Source: Schaalia odontolytica
Lineage (GTDB): Bacteria > Actinomycetota > Actinomycetes > Actinomycetales > Actinomycetaceae
Assembly (NCBI RefSeq): GCF_009730335.1
Contig: NZ_CP046315.1
Location: 124,001-188,000 of the forward strand
DNA: 64,000 bases
Reading direction: 5' to 3'
Made by a program: the position numbers and the translations under genes. Below the pieces are notes generated by a model. It was not told where the DNA came from. It ran no database searches and saw nothing but the letters and a program-made list of their open reading frames with translations. Positions 15,979 to 26,765 of this stretch are shown here, one piece after another. The first letter of the stretch is position 1. Every line of letters begins with the position of its first letter.

Positions 15979-16520
15979 GTCTGTCGACCTATTGGCTGTT
16001 GCCTCCCCGCTGGTCGTCGTGCCCGAAGGAGGAGATCTCCTCGATCCTCAACCAGGCATTCGGGAGCACCGGCGACACACAGGATCAAACAACGGCCGAC
16101 AATACGGAACAGGATTCAACGTCTCCCGAAGGGGGCGTCATCGCCCTCGCCGTCGGCCCCATCGATGCCGACTACGATTTCACGCCCACCCTCCTCGTGC
16201 TCGCATCCCCCATACCCGCGAGCACGACGCCCGCACAGGCGCTCGCCGACTCGGCACGGTCCATGTCCGATCAGGTTCCTGGCTTCCGCATGCTGGAGGA
16301 TTGCGAGTGGCCGGCGCGACCCGAATCGTCACACCTGCGCACGGGTATCTACATTCAGGGCAGTGTTCCCATCACCGCCTGCCAGTGGGCGTGGATTCAT
16401 TCTGACGGCGGGAATGACTTCCTCCTCACGGCGACTGCGACGATGACGACACCCGCTTTCGGCGACCTGAACGATGACGTTCTCGCGATCATCATGAGCC
16501 TGGAGGTGCGCAATGCCTGA
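15975..16520 (+). CDS. DcrB/LpqN-like fold protein in the effector cassette
   Basis: 181 residues from ATG 15975, which overlaps the preceding stop by 4 bp and has GGAGGA just upstream; an earlier ATG at 15963 is less well placed. After a Trp-rich start (LSTYWLLPPRW) and a low-complexity Asp/Thr/Gln segment comes an alpha/beta pattern (LLVLASPIPASTTPAQALADSARSM, TGIYIQGSVPITACQWAWI, DLNDDVLAIIMSLEV). This resembles DcrB/PsbP-fold domains found as accessory proteins in secretion loci. No signal peptide, so it is likely cytoplasmic and possibly a chaperone. Family placement is tentative. Confidence 0.6.
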   Translation: MSLSTYWLLPPRWSSCPKEEISSILNQAFGSTGDTQDQTTADNTEQDSTSPEGGVIALAVGPIDADYDFTPTLLVLASPIPASTTPAQALADSARSMSDQVPGFRMLEDCEWPARPESSHLRTGIYIQGSVPITACQWAWIHSDGGNDFLLTATATMTTPAFGDLNDDVLAIIMSLEVRNA

Positions 16521-17202
16521 CCGTCCTCACATCATCATTCCGGGTGATGTCACCTTAAGCTTCGCTACCTCCGAGGGACTCACCGACGACGCGGCACGTC
16601 TCGCGGCTCTCATGCGCACGGCTCGCTCGCGATTGGTCATCGCCACCACGTCTCCGGATGCTTCCCAGTGCCGCCAGGCTCTCATCTGGATGCAGCCGGG
16701 CCCCTGCGTCGTCGCCCGCACCGCCACCACCCCCAACGGCGACACTGAGACCCACATTTATCAGATCGATAACGAGGAAATCCCCCATGTCGCGGCGGCG
16801 GTATCTCCACTCACGCCTAACCCCGCCGTCTTCGATGGACCTCCCATCCTGCCGACGGCCATCGTGTACGCCGCACAGCAGGGCACGACCCAACAGACGG
16901 CCCAGCTTCTCGAGAACTATTCCTCCTACGGCCCCTCAGATTCCGCCTTCGCGCAGGCTCTCGTGGCCCAACGCTGGGCATACACGACCTGGATCCGGGA
17001 AGAGCGCACGAAGAAGGGCTCCTTTGTTCCGACCTCCACCCTCTCCACCTTCATCACACCAGCCGCCGCCTACAGGGTCGAGGCTCCGCTTTTCGCGCCC
17101 AGCACCGGACCTCACATCCCCATCCACCCCATCTACAACACGCAACTGTGGGCGCTCATCACGTATTTCTTCACCCTGTCACCCGAGAGGAGCCTGCCAT
17201 GA
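16513..17202 (+). CDS. Unknown protein of the effector cassette
   Basis: 229 residues, ATG at 16513 overlapping the previous stop by 8 bp. No signal peptide or membrane segment. An N-terminal alpha/beta part (HIIIPGDVTLSFATSEGL, ARSRLVIATTSPDASQC) is followed by an AVVYAAQQ-type helix region and a C-terminal part ending LITYFFTLSPERS. Size and position beside an EspC-like gene would suit an EspG-like secretion chaperone, but no defining motif was seen, so the function is left open. Confidence 0.6.
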   Translation: MPDRPHIIIPGDVTLSFATSEGLTDDAARLAALMRTARSRLVIATTSPDASQCRQALIWMQPGPCVVARTATTPNGDTETHIYQIDNEEIPHVAAAVSPLTPNPAVFDGPPILPTAIVYAAQQGTTQQTAQLLENYSSYGPSDSAFAQALVAQRWAYTTWIREERTKKGSFVPTSTLSTFITPAAAYRVEAPLFAPSTGPHIPIHPIYNTQLWALITYFFTLSPERSLP

Positions 17203-17567
17203 CTTACCGCGTTCTCGAATGGAATTACGAGGAAGTTAATTCGATCATTGCGAAGCTCAGCAACGCCTGCCTGGAACTCACGAATACGCCAGCCCTCAGC
17301 ACGTCCGACACTGGCAGTGAACACGATGCAACCCTGAGCAAACACGTCACGGCGCTGAACTCAACACGCAGACACATGGCGTGGATCCTGAACGGCATCT
17401 ACTTGGGCCTCGCCGCCGCGACGGAGGACTTCATGTGCACGGACGACGCGGTCGCGGACGTCATGCGCGAGATCCAACGTTACAACGACGAATACAACCA
17501 CAAGTACACGCCCCCTGTTCCAACGGGGAACACACAGATCACAGCCGTGACCCCCTCATCAAGCTGA
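17199..17567 (+). CDS. EspC/DUF2580-like small helical secretion substrate candidate
   Basis: 122 residues from ATG 17199, coupled (ATGA) to the previous gene. It is predicted all-helical: an N-terminal helix (WNYEEVNSIIAKLSNACLEL), a turn, and a second helix that runs into LAAATEDFMCTDDAVADVM. F78-x3-D82 followed by alternating small residues resembles the Y-x-x-T-D/E end of EspC-type ESX substrates, with Phe for Tyr. A disordered Thr/Pro tail follows. It could be the co-secreted helical partner of the 14330 effector. Confidence 0.55.
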   Translation: MTYRVLEWNYEEVNSIIAKLSNACLELTNTPALSTSDTGSEHDATLSKHVTALNSTRRHMAWILNGIYLGLAAATEDFMCTDDAVADVMREIQRYNDEYNHKYTPPVPTGNTQITAVTPSSS

Positions 17568-17616
17568 CCCCGTCCATGAAACGCAGCACGTCACAGTTCA
17601 CTTCTGAGCACACACC

Positions 17617-18950
<1,334 letters not shown>

Positions 18951-19019
18951 GTTTCACGAGGCCCGGGCCGGGGCGCGCGAACCACGCCGCCTGACCGCCT
19001 CCCTCAGCTCAAGACGTAC

Positions 19020-19061
19020 GTGGGTGCGCCCGCCAGATGGCGGGCACACCCACATCGTTTT
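19020..19061 (+). terminator. Rho-independent terminator of nrdF
   Basis: GTGGGTGCGCCCGCCA (19020-19035), a 2-nt loop and TGGCGGGCACACCCAC (19038-19053) pair with one mismatch and are followed by ATCGTTTT. Confidence 0.85.
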
Positions 19062-19179
19062 CAACGGCTCCTACGCCGTCACCAGCAACAGAAATGCGAC
19101 ACGCCCTGTCCACACTCTGTTTGCTCGGACACAACTATTGTCACACGTGTAACATGTGCACCAAATGTCACAGGCGCAT

Positions 19180-19203
19180 CATGGCAAGGTATTCCCTGCC
19201 ATG
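19180..19203. promoter_or_regulatory. Palindrome upstream of fhaA, possible operator
   Basis: CATGGCAAGG (19180-19189) and CCCTGCCATG (19194-19203) form a 10-bp dyad with one mismatch and a 4-bp centre, 165 bp before fhaA. The surrounding 18951-19367 gap otherwise holds the nrdF terminator and an A/T-richer stretch that should contain the fhaA promoter. Confidence 0.4.
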
Positions 19204-19367
19204 ACGGACCTTCGATGCGAGCGCGCAGGCCTTTGCTCATCGGGAACATCCCGGCAGATGGGGCCACACCGCTTCGCGCGGCGGCTAAACTGTGACTGGG
19301 AGCGGCCTCGCTTCCACCCACACCGTACGTCGCGCGCACAGCGCGGGGGAATGAGGAGAGCACGACT

Positions 19368-20069
19368 ATGAGTATCTTCGACCGCTTCGAGAGCGCCGTC
19401 GAGAGAGGCGTCAACGGCGCCTTCTCGCGCGTGTTCCGGTCGGGGATCAAGCCCGTGGACATCACCACGGCGATCCGCCGCGCCATGGACGAATCCGTCC
19501 AGGAAGTCTCCGCCTCGCGCATCATTGCCGCGAACCACTTCTCGGTCTACGCCTCGCGCACCGACCTCACCTCCCTCGAGGCGTCCCTCGACGTCCTCGC
19601 CGACGAGTTCGCCCAGCAGGCCACCGAACACGCCGCAGCGAACAGCTACTCCCTCCTCGGCCCCATCACGATCGAGTTCATCGCCGACGCCTCCGAGCCC
19701 AGCGGCACCCTGAAGGTCGACGCTGAAAACCGCCGGGGACCCGCAGCCCCCGCCACGGCCTCGTCCGCGTCCCCCGAGCACCCGATCATCGACGTCGACG
19801 GCGAAAAGTGGCTCCTCACCGAGCCCGTCACCGTCATCGGACGCGGCTCCGAAGCCGACATTGTCGTCAACGACTCGGGCGTCTCACGCCGCCACCTCGA
19901 ACTGCGCATCACTCCCACCGGCGTGATCGCGACTGATCTGGGCTCCACCAACGGCTCCTTCGTTGAGGGCCACCGCATCGACGCAGCGACCCTGCTCGAC
20001 GGCAACCAGATCGTCATCGGACGCACCAAGATCCTCTTCTGGACGCACCCAGACCAGAGCGGAGTTTAA
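19368..20069 (+). CDS. fhaA: FhaA: DUF3662 plus FHA domain protein
   Basis: 233 residues. N-terminal DUF3662 domain (about 1-120; FDRFESAVERGVNGAFSRVF), a short Ala/Ser linker containing ATASS, then an FHA domain (about 145-230) with VIGRGSEADIVV, SRRHLEL and DLGSTNGSFVEG, the phosphothreonine-binding signature. In actinobacteria FhaA binds phosphorylated MviN and PBP partners and links Ser/Thr kinases to cell-wall synthesis. It is first gene of the fhaA-fhaB-pstP-rodA-pbpA-pknA-pknB operon. The linker is encoded by a copy of the GCCACGGCCTC motif. AGGAG lies before the ATG. Confidence 0.93.
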   Translation: MSIFDRFESAVERGVNGAFSRVFRSGIKPVDITTAIRRAMDESVQEVSASRIIAANHFSVYASRTDLTSLEASLDVLADEFAQQATEHAAANSYSLLGPITIEFIADASEPSGTLKVDAENRRGPAAPATASSASPEHPIIDVDGEKWLLTEPVTVIGRGSEADIVVNDSGVSRRHLELRITPTGVIATDLGSTNGSFVEGHRIDAATLLDGNQIVIGRTKILFWTHPDQSGV

Positions 20070-20073
20070 TGAA

Positions 20074-20577
20074 GTGACCACAGACCTCGCATTTACCGTT
20101 TTCCGCATCGGGTTCCTGGTGCTGCTCTGGCTCCTCGTGCTCGCGGCCGTCAACACGCTGCGACGCGACATCTTCGGCACCGTCGTGACCCCGCGCGGCA
20201 AGGGACGCGACAAGGCCACCTCACGCCACAAAGCCTCCCGTGAGAAGCGCAAGGACAACAAGAAGCGCACCTCCACGAACCCCCTGGCTCCCAAGGATCT
20301 CCTGGTGACCGGAGGCCCACTCGTCGGCACCATACTGCCCCTCGGCGAGGCCCCCATCGTCATCGGCCGCTCCCCCGCGTGCACCCTCGTGCTCGAAGAC
20401 GAGTACGCGTCCAGCCGCCACGCGGCACTCACCCCCCAGTCCGACGGCTGGTGGATCGAAGACCTCTCCAGCCGTAACGGCACCTTCATCGACGACGAGC
20501 GCCTCAACGCCCCGCGCCAGCTCAAGATCGGTGACGTCATCCGCATCGGCCAGACGACTCTCGAATTGGTGGGTTGA
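20074..20577 (+). CDS. fhaB: FhaB/FipA: membrane-anchored FHA protein
   Basis: 167 residues from GTG 20074. One N-terminal transmembrane helix (FRIGFLVLLWLLVLAAVNTL), a basic Lys/Arg linker, then an FHA domain (about 85-165) with VIGRSPACTLVL, SSRHAAL and LSSRNGTFIDD. In mycobacteria the orthologue recruits division proteins in a phosphorylation-dependent way. GGAG lies 9 nt upstream; the gene begins 4 bp after fhaA. Confidence 0.92.
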   Translation: MTTDLAFTVFRIGFLVLLWLLVLAAVNTLRRDIFGTVVTPRGKGRDKATSRHKASREKRKDNKKRTSTNPLAPKDLLVTGGPLVGTILPLGEAPIVIGRSPACTLVLEDEYASSRHAALTPQSDGWWIEDLSSRNGTFIDDERLNAPRQLKIGDVIRIGQTTLELVG

Positions 20578-20578
20578 T

Positions 20579-21877
20579 ATGTCAGGAAACGCGGTTCAAT
20601 TCCACTACGCTGCCCGCTCCGACGTGGGCCTCGTACGTTCCAACAACCAGGACTCCGGCTACGCCGGCGCGAACCTGCTGGTCCTCGCCGACGGCATGGG
20701 CGGTCCCGCAGGCGGCGACATCGCCTCCTCGGTGGCACTCGCGCACCTCGTCCCCCTCGACACGGACTCGCACCCGGCAGATTCGATGCTCCCCCTCCTG
20801 CGCGAGGCCCTCCTCGACGCGCACGAGGAGCTCACCGACCGCTCGAGCCGCGACCGCGACCTCGAGGGCCTGGGCACCACCTGCATCGCGATCATGCGCT
20901 CCGGCAACCGCCTCGCGATGGTCCACATCGGCGACTCTCGCGCCTACGTGCTGCGCGGCGACACGCTCACACAGGTCACGACCGACCACTCCTTCGTGCA
21001 GTACCTGGTCGACACCGGCCAGATCACTCCCGAGGAAGCCGAGCACCACCCCAACCGCAACGTCGTCCTGAAGATCCTCGGCGACGCGCAGGCCGACGTG
21101 GCCCCCGACGAGACGATCCGCGAGGCCGTCGTCGGCGACCGCTGGATGCTGTGCTCCGACGGCCTGTCCGGCGTCGTCTCCCCCGAGACAATCGGCCAGG
21201 TCATGGCCGATTTCAAGGATCCGGGCGAGTGCGCCGAAGAGCTCATCCGCCTGGCCCTCCTAGGCGGCGGCCCCGACAACATCACGTGCGTGATCGCGGA
21301 CATTGTCCCCGCCGGCACGTTCCCGCCCGCTCCCCCGCAGATCGTGGGTGCTGCGGCCATCGACCGCAACGCCAAGTCGCGCGGCGGAGACGGAGCGGCC
21401 GCGCGCGCTGCTGCCCTGGGCTCCTCGGCTTCGGGCACCCCCAGCGACGAGGCCGAAGCCCCCGCCGAGCTCAAGCCCCGCTCCTCGTGGTGGACCCCCG
21501 TGTTCGTCTCACTCGTGACGGTCCTCGTGGTCGCCGCGTCGTGGATGTCGTGGAAGTGGACGCAGACCCAGTACTACGCGATCGGCCAGGACGGCTACGT
21601 CGTCATCTACCAGGGCATCCCCCAGTCGATCGGCCCGTGGCAGCTCTCCCACGCCGTGGAGGTCACCAACGTCGCGCTGTCCGACCTCGCGCCCGTGGAC
21701 CGCCAGCGCCTCGACACCCCGGTGCTGCGCTCCTCGCGCGCCGATATCGACTCCTACATCGAGGGCCTGCGCCGCTCGGTCGTCCATCCCGACACCCCCT
21801 CGTCGCCGACGCCCCAGTCGGGCGCGCCGCAGTCCGGTGAGGCCCAGTCCGGGGCACAGAGCGGGGGCGCCTCCTAA
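20579..21877 (+). CDS. pstP: PstP-type PP2C Ser/Thr phosphatase
   Basis: 432 residues. The PP2C catalytic domain (1-240) shows metal-binding motifs: RSNNQDSGY, VLADGMGGPAGGD, GDSRAYVLR, LCSDGLSGVV and GGPDNITCVI. An Ala/Pro linker leads to one transmembrane helix (about 312-332, VFVSLVTVLVVAASWMSWKW) and an extracytoplasmic domain of about 75 residues with a Ser/Gln-rich tail. It dephosphorylates PknA, PknB and their substrates. The ATG at 20579 directly follows the fhaB stop. Confidence 0.93.
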   Translation: MSGNAVQFHYAARSDVGLVRSNNQDSGYAGANLLVLADGMGGPAGGDIASSVALAHLVPLDTDSHPADSMLPLLREALLDAHEELTDRSSRDRDLEGLGTTCIAIMRSGNRLAMVHIGDSRAYVLRGDTLTQVTTDHSFVQYLVDTGQITPEEAEHHPNRNVVLKILGDAQADVAPDETIREAVVGDRWMLCSDGLSGVVSPETIGQVMADFKDPGECAEELIRLALLGGGPDNITCVIADIVPAGTFPPAPPQIVGAAAIDRNAKSRGGDGAAARAAALGSSASGTPSDEAEAPAELKPRSSWWTPVFVSLVTVLVVAASWMSWKWTQTQYYAIGQDGYVVIYQGIPQSIGPWQLSHAVEVTNVALSDLAPVDRQRLDTPVLRSSRADIDSYIEGLRRSVVHPDTPSSPTPQSGAPQSGEAQSGAQSGGAS

Positions 21878-23256
21878 TGGCTACCGTATCGATCGCGCCC
21901 GCCCGGCCTCGCCGATTCCTGGAGCTGACCCTCATGGGCCTGGCTCTGGCCGTCGGCATCGCCGGCTACGTGCTGACCTCGCTGAACTACACGGGGGAGA
22001 TCCCCGCGAACCTTCTCACGCAGGTCGGCGTGCTCGTCGCGATCGCCATCATTGCCGAGGTCGGTGTGCACTTCCTGGCCCCCTACGCGGACCCGGTGAT
22101 TCTGCCGGTCGCCGTCGCGCTGACGGGCCTGGGACTGGCAATGATCTACCGCCTCGACCTGTCGTACGCACGCAGGGACGAGGCCGTGGTGGGCTTCCGC
22201 CAAGCGCTCTTCGTGGGCATCGCGATCGTTATCGCGGCCATCATCTTGATCATGCTGCGCGACCACCGCATGCTGCGCCGCTACACCTACACCTTCGGCG
22301 CGCTGTCGCTGTTCCTCCTGCTCCTGCCGATGATTCCCGGCCTGGGCCAGGAGACCTTCGGTGCGCGCGTCTGGATCCACCTGGGTCCCATCTCCGTCCA
22401 GCCCGGTGAGCTCGTGAAGATCACGCTGGCGATTTTCTTCGCCGGATACCTCGTGACGAACCGCGACAACCTGGCGATCGGCGGCCGCAAGTTCCTGGGC
22501 ATGCGCCTGCCGCGCGCCCGCGACCTCGGCCCGATCATGGTCGTGTGGCTGATCGGCATCGCGATCCTCGTCCTGCAGCGCGACCTGGGTACCTCGCTCC
22601 TCTTCTTCGGCCTGTTCGTCGCGATGCTGTACGTGGCGACGAACCGCGTGTCGTGGCTGGTCATCGGTTTCACGCTCTTCGTGCCGGCCGTCGCGATCGC
22701 GGTGAAGTCTTTCAGCCACGTGCAGACGCGCTTCAACATCTGGCTCAACGCCCTGGATCCCGAGGTGTACGAACGAGGTTCGTACCAGCTCGTTCAGGGT
22801 TTGTTCGGCCAGGCCTCGGGCGGCCTCATGGGCACCGGTTGGGGTCGCGGATACCCGCAGCTCGTGCCGCTGGCGAACTCCGACTTCATCCTGTCCTCCT
22901 TCGCGGAGGAACTGGGTCTGACCGGCATGGCCGCCATCCTGGTCCTGTACCTGATCCTCATCCAGCGAGGCCTGCGCGCGGCGCTGACTGTGCGCGACGG
23001 CTTCGGCAAGCTCCTGGCGACCGGCCTGAGCTTCTCGCTGGCCATTCAGCTGTTCGTGGTGCTCGGCGGCATCACGCGCATCATTCCACTGACCGGCCTG
23101 ACGGCCCCTTTCCTGGCCGCGGGCGGCTCGTCGATGGTGTCCTCCTGGATCACCGTCGCACTGCTGATCCGCGTGTCGGACGCTGCTCGCCGCCCGGCCT
23201 CGACCCCCGCGCCGTGGAACTCCGGTATCCAACCTGCCGTGGGAGTAGGTGAGTGA
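21877..23256 (+). CDS. rodA: RodA/FtsW-family peptidoglycan polymerase (SEDS)
   Basis: 459 residues, start overlapping the pstP stop (TAATG). It has ten or more hydrophobic segments and SEDS hallmarks: GARVWIHLGPISVQPGE, QRDLGTSLLFFG, SYQLVQGLFGQASGG and TGWGRGYPQLVPLANSDFI. SEDS proteins polymerise glycan strands with a cognate class B PBP, here encoded by the next gene. In the mycobacterial operon this position is named rodA; ftsW is a near-equivalent name. Confidence 0.93.
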   Translation: MATVSIAPARPRRFLELTLMGLALAVGIAGYVLTSLNYTGEIPANLLTQVGVLVAIAIIAEVGVHFLAPYADPVILPVAVALTGLGLAMIYRLDLSYARRDEAVVGFRQALFVGIAIVIAAIILIMLRDHRMLRRYTYTFGALSLFLLLLPMIPGLGQETFGARVWIHLGPISVQPGELVKITLAIFFAGYLVTNRDNLAIGGRKFLGMRLPRARDLGPIMVVWLIGIAILVLQRDLGTSLLFFGLFVAMLYVATNRVSWLVIGFTLFVPAVAIAVKSFSHVQTRFNIWLNALDPEVYERGSYQLVQGLFGQASGGLMGTGWGRGYPQLVPLANSDFILSSFAEELGLTGMAAILVLYLILIQRGLRAALTVRDGFGKLLATGLSFSLAIQLFVVLGGITRIIPLTGLTAPFLAAGGSSMVSSWITVALLIRVSDAARRPASTPAPWNSGIQPAVGVGE

Positions 23257-23259
23257 GCC

Positions 23260-24711
23260 GTGAATAACCAGATCCGCAAGATCTTCATCATCGTTCTCCT
23301 GATGTTCGCCCTGCTGGGCGTGGGCATCACGAACACGCAGTTCATTTCCGCGTCCTCACTCAACGCCGACGCTCGCAACCAGCGCACGATCCTGCACGCG
23401 GCCGAAACCGACCGCGGCCCAATCATCGTCGACAAGACGGCGGTCGCTTCCTCGCAGCGCGAGGAAGACTCGAAGCGCTACGTGCGCACATACTCCGAGG
23501 GGCCGCTATACGCGCCGGTCACGGGCTACTTCTCGTCGGTGGGCAACGCGTCGACGGGCATTGAGGCCGCCGAGGAGGACGTCCTGGACGGCCAGTCCCA
23601 GACCCTCCTCGGACAGCGCCTACGCAACCTCCTGACGGGCCAGAATCGTCAGGGCGGCGGCGTCTCCCTCACCCTGAACTCTCAGATGCAGAAGGCTGCG
23701 GCCGAGGCCCTCGGTAACCGAAAGGGTGCCGTCGTGGCCCTCGATGCGCGCACCGGCGCGGTCCTGGCGATGTACTCGTCGCCGACCTTCGACCCGAACC
23801 AGCTGGCTTCCTCCGACGCCAACGCGGTGTCCGACGCGTTCTCCGCGCTCTCCTCGGACCCAAACAATCCCCTGCTCAACCGCGCGATCTCCGAGCGCTA
23901 CGCCCCCGGCTCGACGTTCAAGATCCTCACGACGATCGCCCTTATCGAAAACGGCCTCGCCGACCCGGATATGCACATGCCCTCGCCCGTGTCGACGACC
24001 CTGCCGGGCACGGCGACCGAGGTCTCCAACATCGAGTCCTCCACCTGCGGCGACGGCGAACCGACGCTGACCGAGGCCTTCGCGCGCTCATGCAACACGA
24101 CCTTCGTGCTGGCTTCCGAGCAGCTGACAAACCAGCAGCTCCTCGACGTGACGAACCGCTTCGGCTTTGGCCGTGAGTCTCAGATTCCGCTGACGGTAAC
24201 GCCCTCCGTGTTCCCCGCCGACGCGGACGCCGCGCAGCTCGCGATGAGCTCGATCGGCCAGTACACGGTTCAGACGACGCCTCTGCAGATGGCGCAGGTC
24301 GCCCAGGCCATCGCGAACGACGGCCAGATGATGACCCCCTACCTCATCGACTCGATCGTGGACGCCGACAACCAGGTCGTGCGCACGAACAGCCCGACCG
24401 ACGCCGGTAAACCAATCTCGTCGGAGACGGCCTCGAAGCTGCGCGCCATGATGGAATCCGTGGTCTCCCAGCCCTACGGCACCGGCACGACGATGGCCCT
24501 GCCGAACATTGCGGTGGCCGCGAAGACCGGCACCGCAGAGACCGGCAACGGCGACCGCGCGAACGCCTGGGCCGTCGGTTTTGCCCCGGCGGACAGCCCA
24601 CGCATCGCTTTCGCCGTCCTTGTCGAGGGCGATGACAACGATCCCACGCCCCACGGCGGAGACGTGGCCGGCCCGATCGCCCGCGCCCTCCTGGAAGCGG
24701 GGCTGCAGTGA
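23260..24711 (+). CDS. pbpA: PbpA: class B penicillin-binding protein (transpeptidase)
   Basis: 483 residues from GTG 23260. N-terminal membrane anchor (IFIIVLLMFALLGVGI), dimerisation region, and a transpeptidase domain with S218-T-F-K221, S277-C-N279 and K422-T-G. It cross-links peptidoglycan with the upstream SEDS polymerase. It overlaps pknA by 4 bp. Complete by length and motifs. Confidence 0.95.
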   Translation: MNNQIRKIFIIVLLMFALLGVGITNTQFISASSLNADARNQRTILHAAETDRGPIIVDKTAVASSQREEDSKRYVRTYSEGPLYAPVTGYFSSVGNASTGIEAAEEDVLDGQSQTLLGQRLRNLLTGQNRQGGGVSLTLNSQMQKAAAEALGNRKGAVVALDARTGAVLAMYSSPTFDPNQLASSDANAVSDAFSALSSDPNNPLLNRAISERYAPGSTFKILTTIALIENGLADPDMHMPSPVSTTLPGTATEVSNIESSTCGDGEPTLTEAFARSCNTTFVLASEQLTNQQLLDVTNRFGFGRESQIPLTVTPSVFPADADAAQLAMSSIGQYTVQTTPLQMAQVAQAIANDGQMMTPYLIDSIVDADNQVVRTNSPTDAGKPISSETASKLRAMMESVVSQPYGTGTTMALPNIAVAAKTGTAETGNGDRANAWAVGFAPADSPRIAFAVLVEGDDNDPTPHGGDVAGPIARALLEAGLQ

Positions 24712-26765
24712 GTACGCCACGCATGACTTCCGGTGCCGGGCGAGTGCTCGGAGGGCGCTACACGCTCCTCACCCCGATCGCCCAGGGCGGCATGGGCGAG
24801 GTGTGGAAAGCCCGCGACCGCGTCAGCGGCCACATCGTCGCCGCGAAGGTCCTGCGCCCCGAGCTGACGGGCGAGGAGCTCTCGCTCTCGCGCCTGCGCC
24901 TCGAGGCCCGTAACTCGATGTCGATCTCGCACCCGAATATCGCCAACACTCAGGATTCGGGCGAGGAAGACGGCATCGGCTGGATCATCATGGAGCTCGT
25001 CGACGGCCATCCGCTGACGGATTACCTGCGCGGCGGCTCCCGCATTGAGCCCGAGTACCTCTTGCCGATCCTCGTGCAGGTCGCGATGGCGCTGGGCGCT
25101 GCCGCGCGCGCGGGCGTCGTACACCGCGACATCAAGCCCGCGAACATCATTGTTCGCACTGATGGCATGGTGAAGCTGACAGACTTCGGCATCTCTCGTG
25201 CGAAGGGGCAGGTCAACCTGACCGCCGCGGGCATGGTTATGGGTACCGCCCAGTACCTGCCGCCCGAGCAGGCCATGGGTGAGGTCGCCACCCCCATCGG
25301 TGACCTCTACGCCCTGGGTGTCATCGCCTACGAGGCCGCAGCCGGTCGACGCCCGTTCACCGGCGAGACCCAGGTGGACATCGCCTTCGCGCACGTCAAC
25401 GATCCCGTTCCGCCGCTGCCGGACTTCGTGCCCGAGCCCCTGGCCGACGTCATCTTGCACCTGCTGGAGAAGGACCCCGCGAAGCGCCCCGAGTCCGGGT
25501 CCGCAGCCGTGCGCGAAATCGCGAGCGCCGCCAAAGCGATGGGCGTGTCCGTAACCCCTCGCCCGCTGCCCCTGCCGAAGGCCGCGCAGCGCCCCGAAGA
25601 GGTGCGCACGCCCGTCCAGCCGTCGGTGCCGATCGTCGCGCCCGTGCGTCACCTGACACGCCGCACGCTGCCCGACGAGATGCTGCAGCCCCCCTCGGGA
25701 CTCACTCCGAAGGTGCGTGCGACGACGGGCCGCCACGCCAAGCTGCCCGTCCTCGACGAAGCGACGACGATCGCCCCCTCCTCGGCCCCGATCCCGATCA
25801 CGGGTCACCACGCCGCCGTCCCGCGTATCCTCGACGAGGCCGAGGTTCCCCCGGTCTCTCGCCCCGTGTCCGCTCCTACCCGGGTTCGTCGCCTGCACCC
25901 CGAGACAACCGGCGAGCAGCCGCCCGCGGTGTCGGGTGCCGTCCGGTCGCTGACCTCGACCGGTCGCCACGCAGCCGTCCCGGCCCCCTCAGCGAATCCG
26001 CCGGCACCTGTGTCGGCCCCGATCCCGACGCGATCCACAGCCAAGACAGCCCCCACGCACCCGGCTCCTGCACCCGCTGCTCCTGTGCCCGCGCAGGCCG
26101 CCGCACCGAAGACCCCACTGCCGTCCGAGCCGCAGGATCGACGCGCCGCCCTCGCCGAGCGACTGCGCCAACGCGTGGCGGCCCGCCAGGCCGAAGACGC
26201 AGCCGAGGAACAGCGCCGCGCAGCCGTCGCCCGCGAGGAAGAACGGCGCCAGCGCGAGCTTCAAGAAGCCCGCGAACGCCGCGAGGCCCGCGAACGCCGC
26301 GAGGCCGAAGAAGCCAAGCGTCAGGCAACCCCGCGCATTCCTCAGCCCGCCCGCTCCGAGTCGCCTCGCCGCGACAAGGCGGCCACGGCCTCGTCGCCGC
26401 GCGTGTACGGGACCGTTCCCCAGCCTCGCGCAGCCACGCCCTCAAAGCACCAGCGACGCTCGGTCTACGAGCCGCAGCACGAGAAGGCGAAGCGCGGGCC
26501 GCGCTGGCACGAGCTCGACGCTCGCAGCGCGCAACGTATCCGTCCGGCGGCCAAGACCGCGTACTCGCGCAGCGTCGTCGCACCACCCGTCCCAGCATCC
26601 AGGCAGATTATTCGCGCAGTCATCATCGCAATCATCGTGATTGCGCTCATCGCGCTTGCAGCTATTACGATCAAACACATGCTTGGCTCCCTGATGCAAC
26701 CAAGTGCGGGAGCACACATTATCGAGGAGGTTAGGACATGGCAGAGCCCATGGCCCACCGTCTAG
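24708..26765 (+). CDS. pknA: PknA-type Ser/Thr protein kinase
   Basis: 685 residues from GTG 24708. The kinase domain (about 17-275) has glycine loop AQGGMGEV, Lys47, VVHRDIKPANI, TDFGIS and MGTAQYLPPEQ. A long Pro/Ala linker (about 290-470) follows, then an Arg/Glu-rich coiled coil (about 480-545), and a transmembrane helix near the C-terminus (IIRAVIIAIIVIALIALAAI). No PASTA repeats. It is larger than mycobacterial PknA (about 430) because of the linker and coiled coil. A GCCACGGCCTC motif at 26392 encodes ATASS in the linker. It overlaps pknB by 28 bp. Confidence 0.92.
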   Translation: MSTPRMTSGAGRVLGGRYTLLTPIAQGGMGEVWKARDRVSGHIVAAKVLRPELTGEELSLSRLRLEARNSMSISHPNIANTQDSGEEDGIGWIIMELVDGHPLTDYLRGGSRIEPEYLLPILVQVAMALGAAARAGVVHRDIKPANIIVRTDGMVKLTDFGISRAKGQVNLTAAGMVMGTAQYLPPEQAMGEVATPIGDLYALGVIAYEAAAGRRPFTGETQVDIAFAHVNDPVPPLPDFVPEPLADVILHLLEKDPAKRPESGSAAVREIASAAKAMGVSVTPRPLPLPKAAQRPEEVRTPVQPSVPIVAPVRHLTRRTLPDEMLQPPSGLTPKVRATTGRHAKLPVLDEATTIAPSSAPIPITGHHAAVPRILDEAEVPPVSRPVSAPTRVRRLHPETTGEQPPAVSGAVRSLTSTGRHAAVPAPSANPPAPVSAPIPTRSTAKTAPTHPAPAPAAPVPAQAAAPKTPLPSEPQDRRAALAERLRQRVAARQAEDAAEEQRRAAVAREEERRQRELQEARERREARERREAEEAKRQATPRIPQPARSESPRRDKAATASSPRVYGTVPQPRAATPSKHQRRSVYEPQHEKAKRGPRWHELDARSAQRIRPAAKTAYSRSVVAPPVPASRQIIRAVIIAIIVIALIALAAITIKHMLGSLMQPSAGAHIIEEVRTWQSPWPTV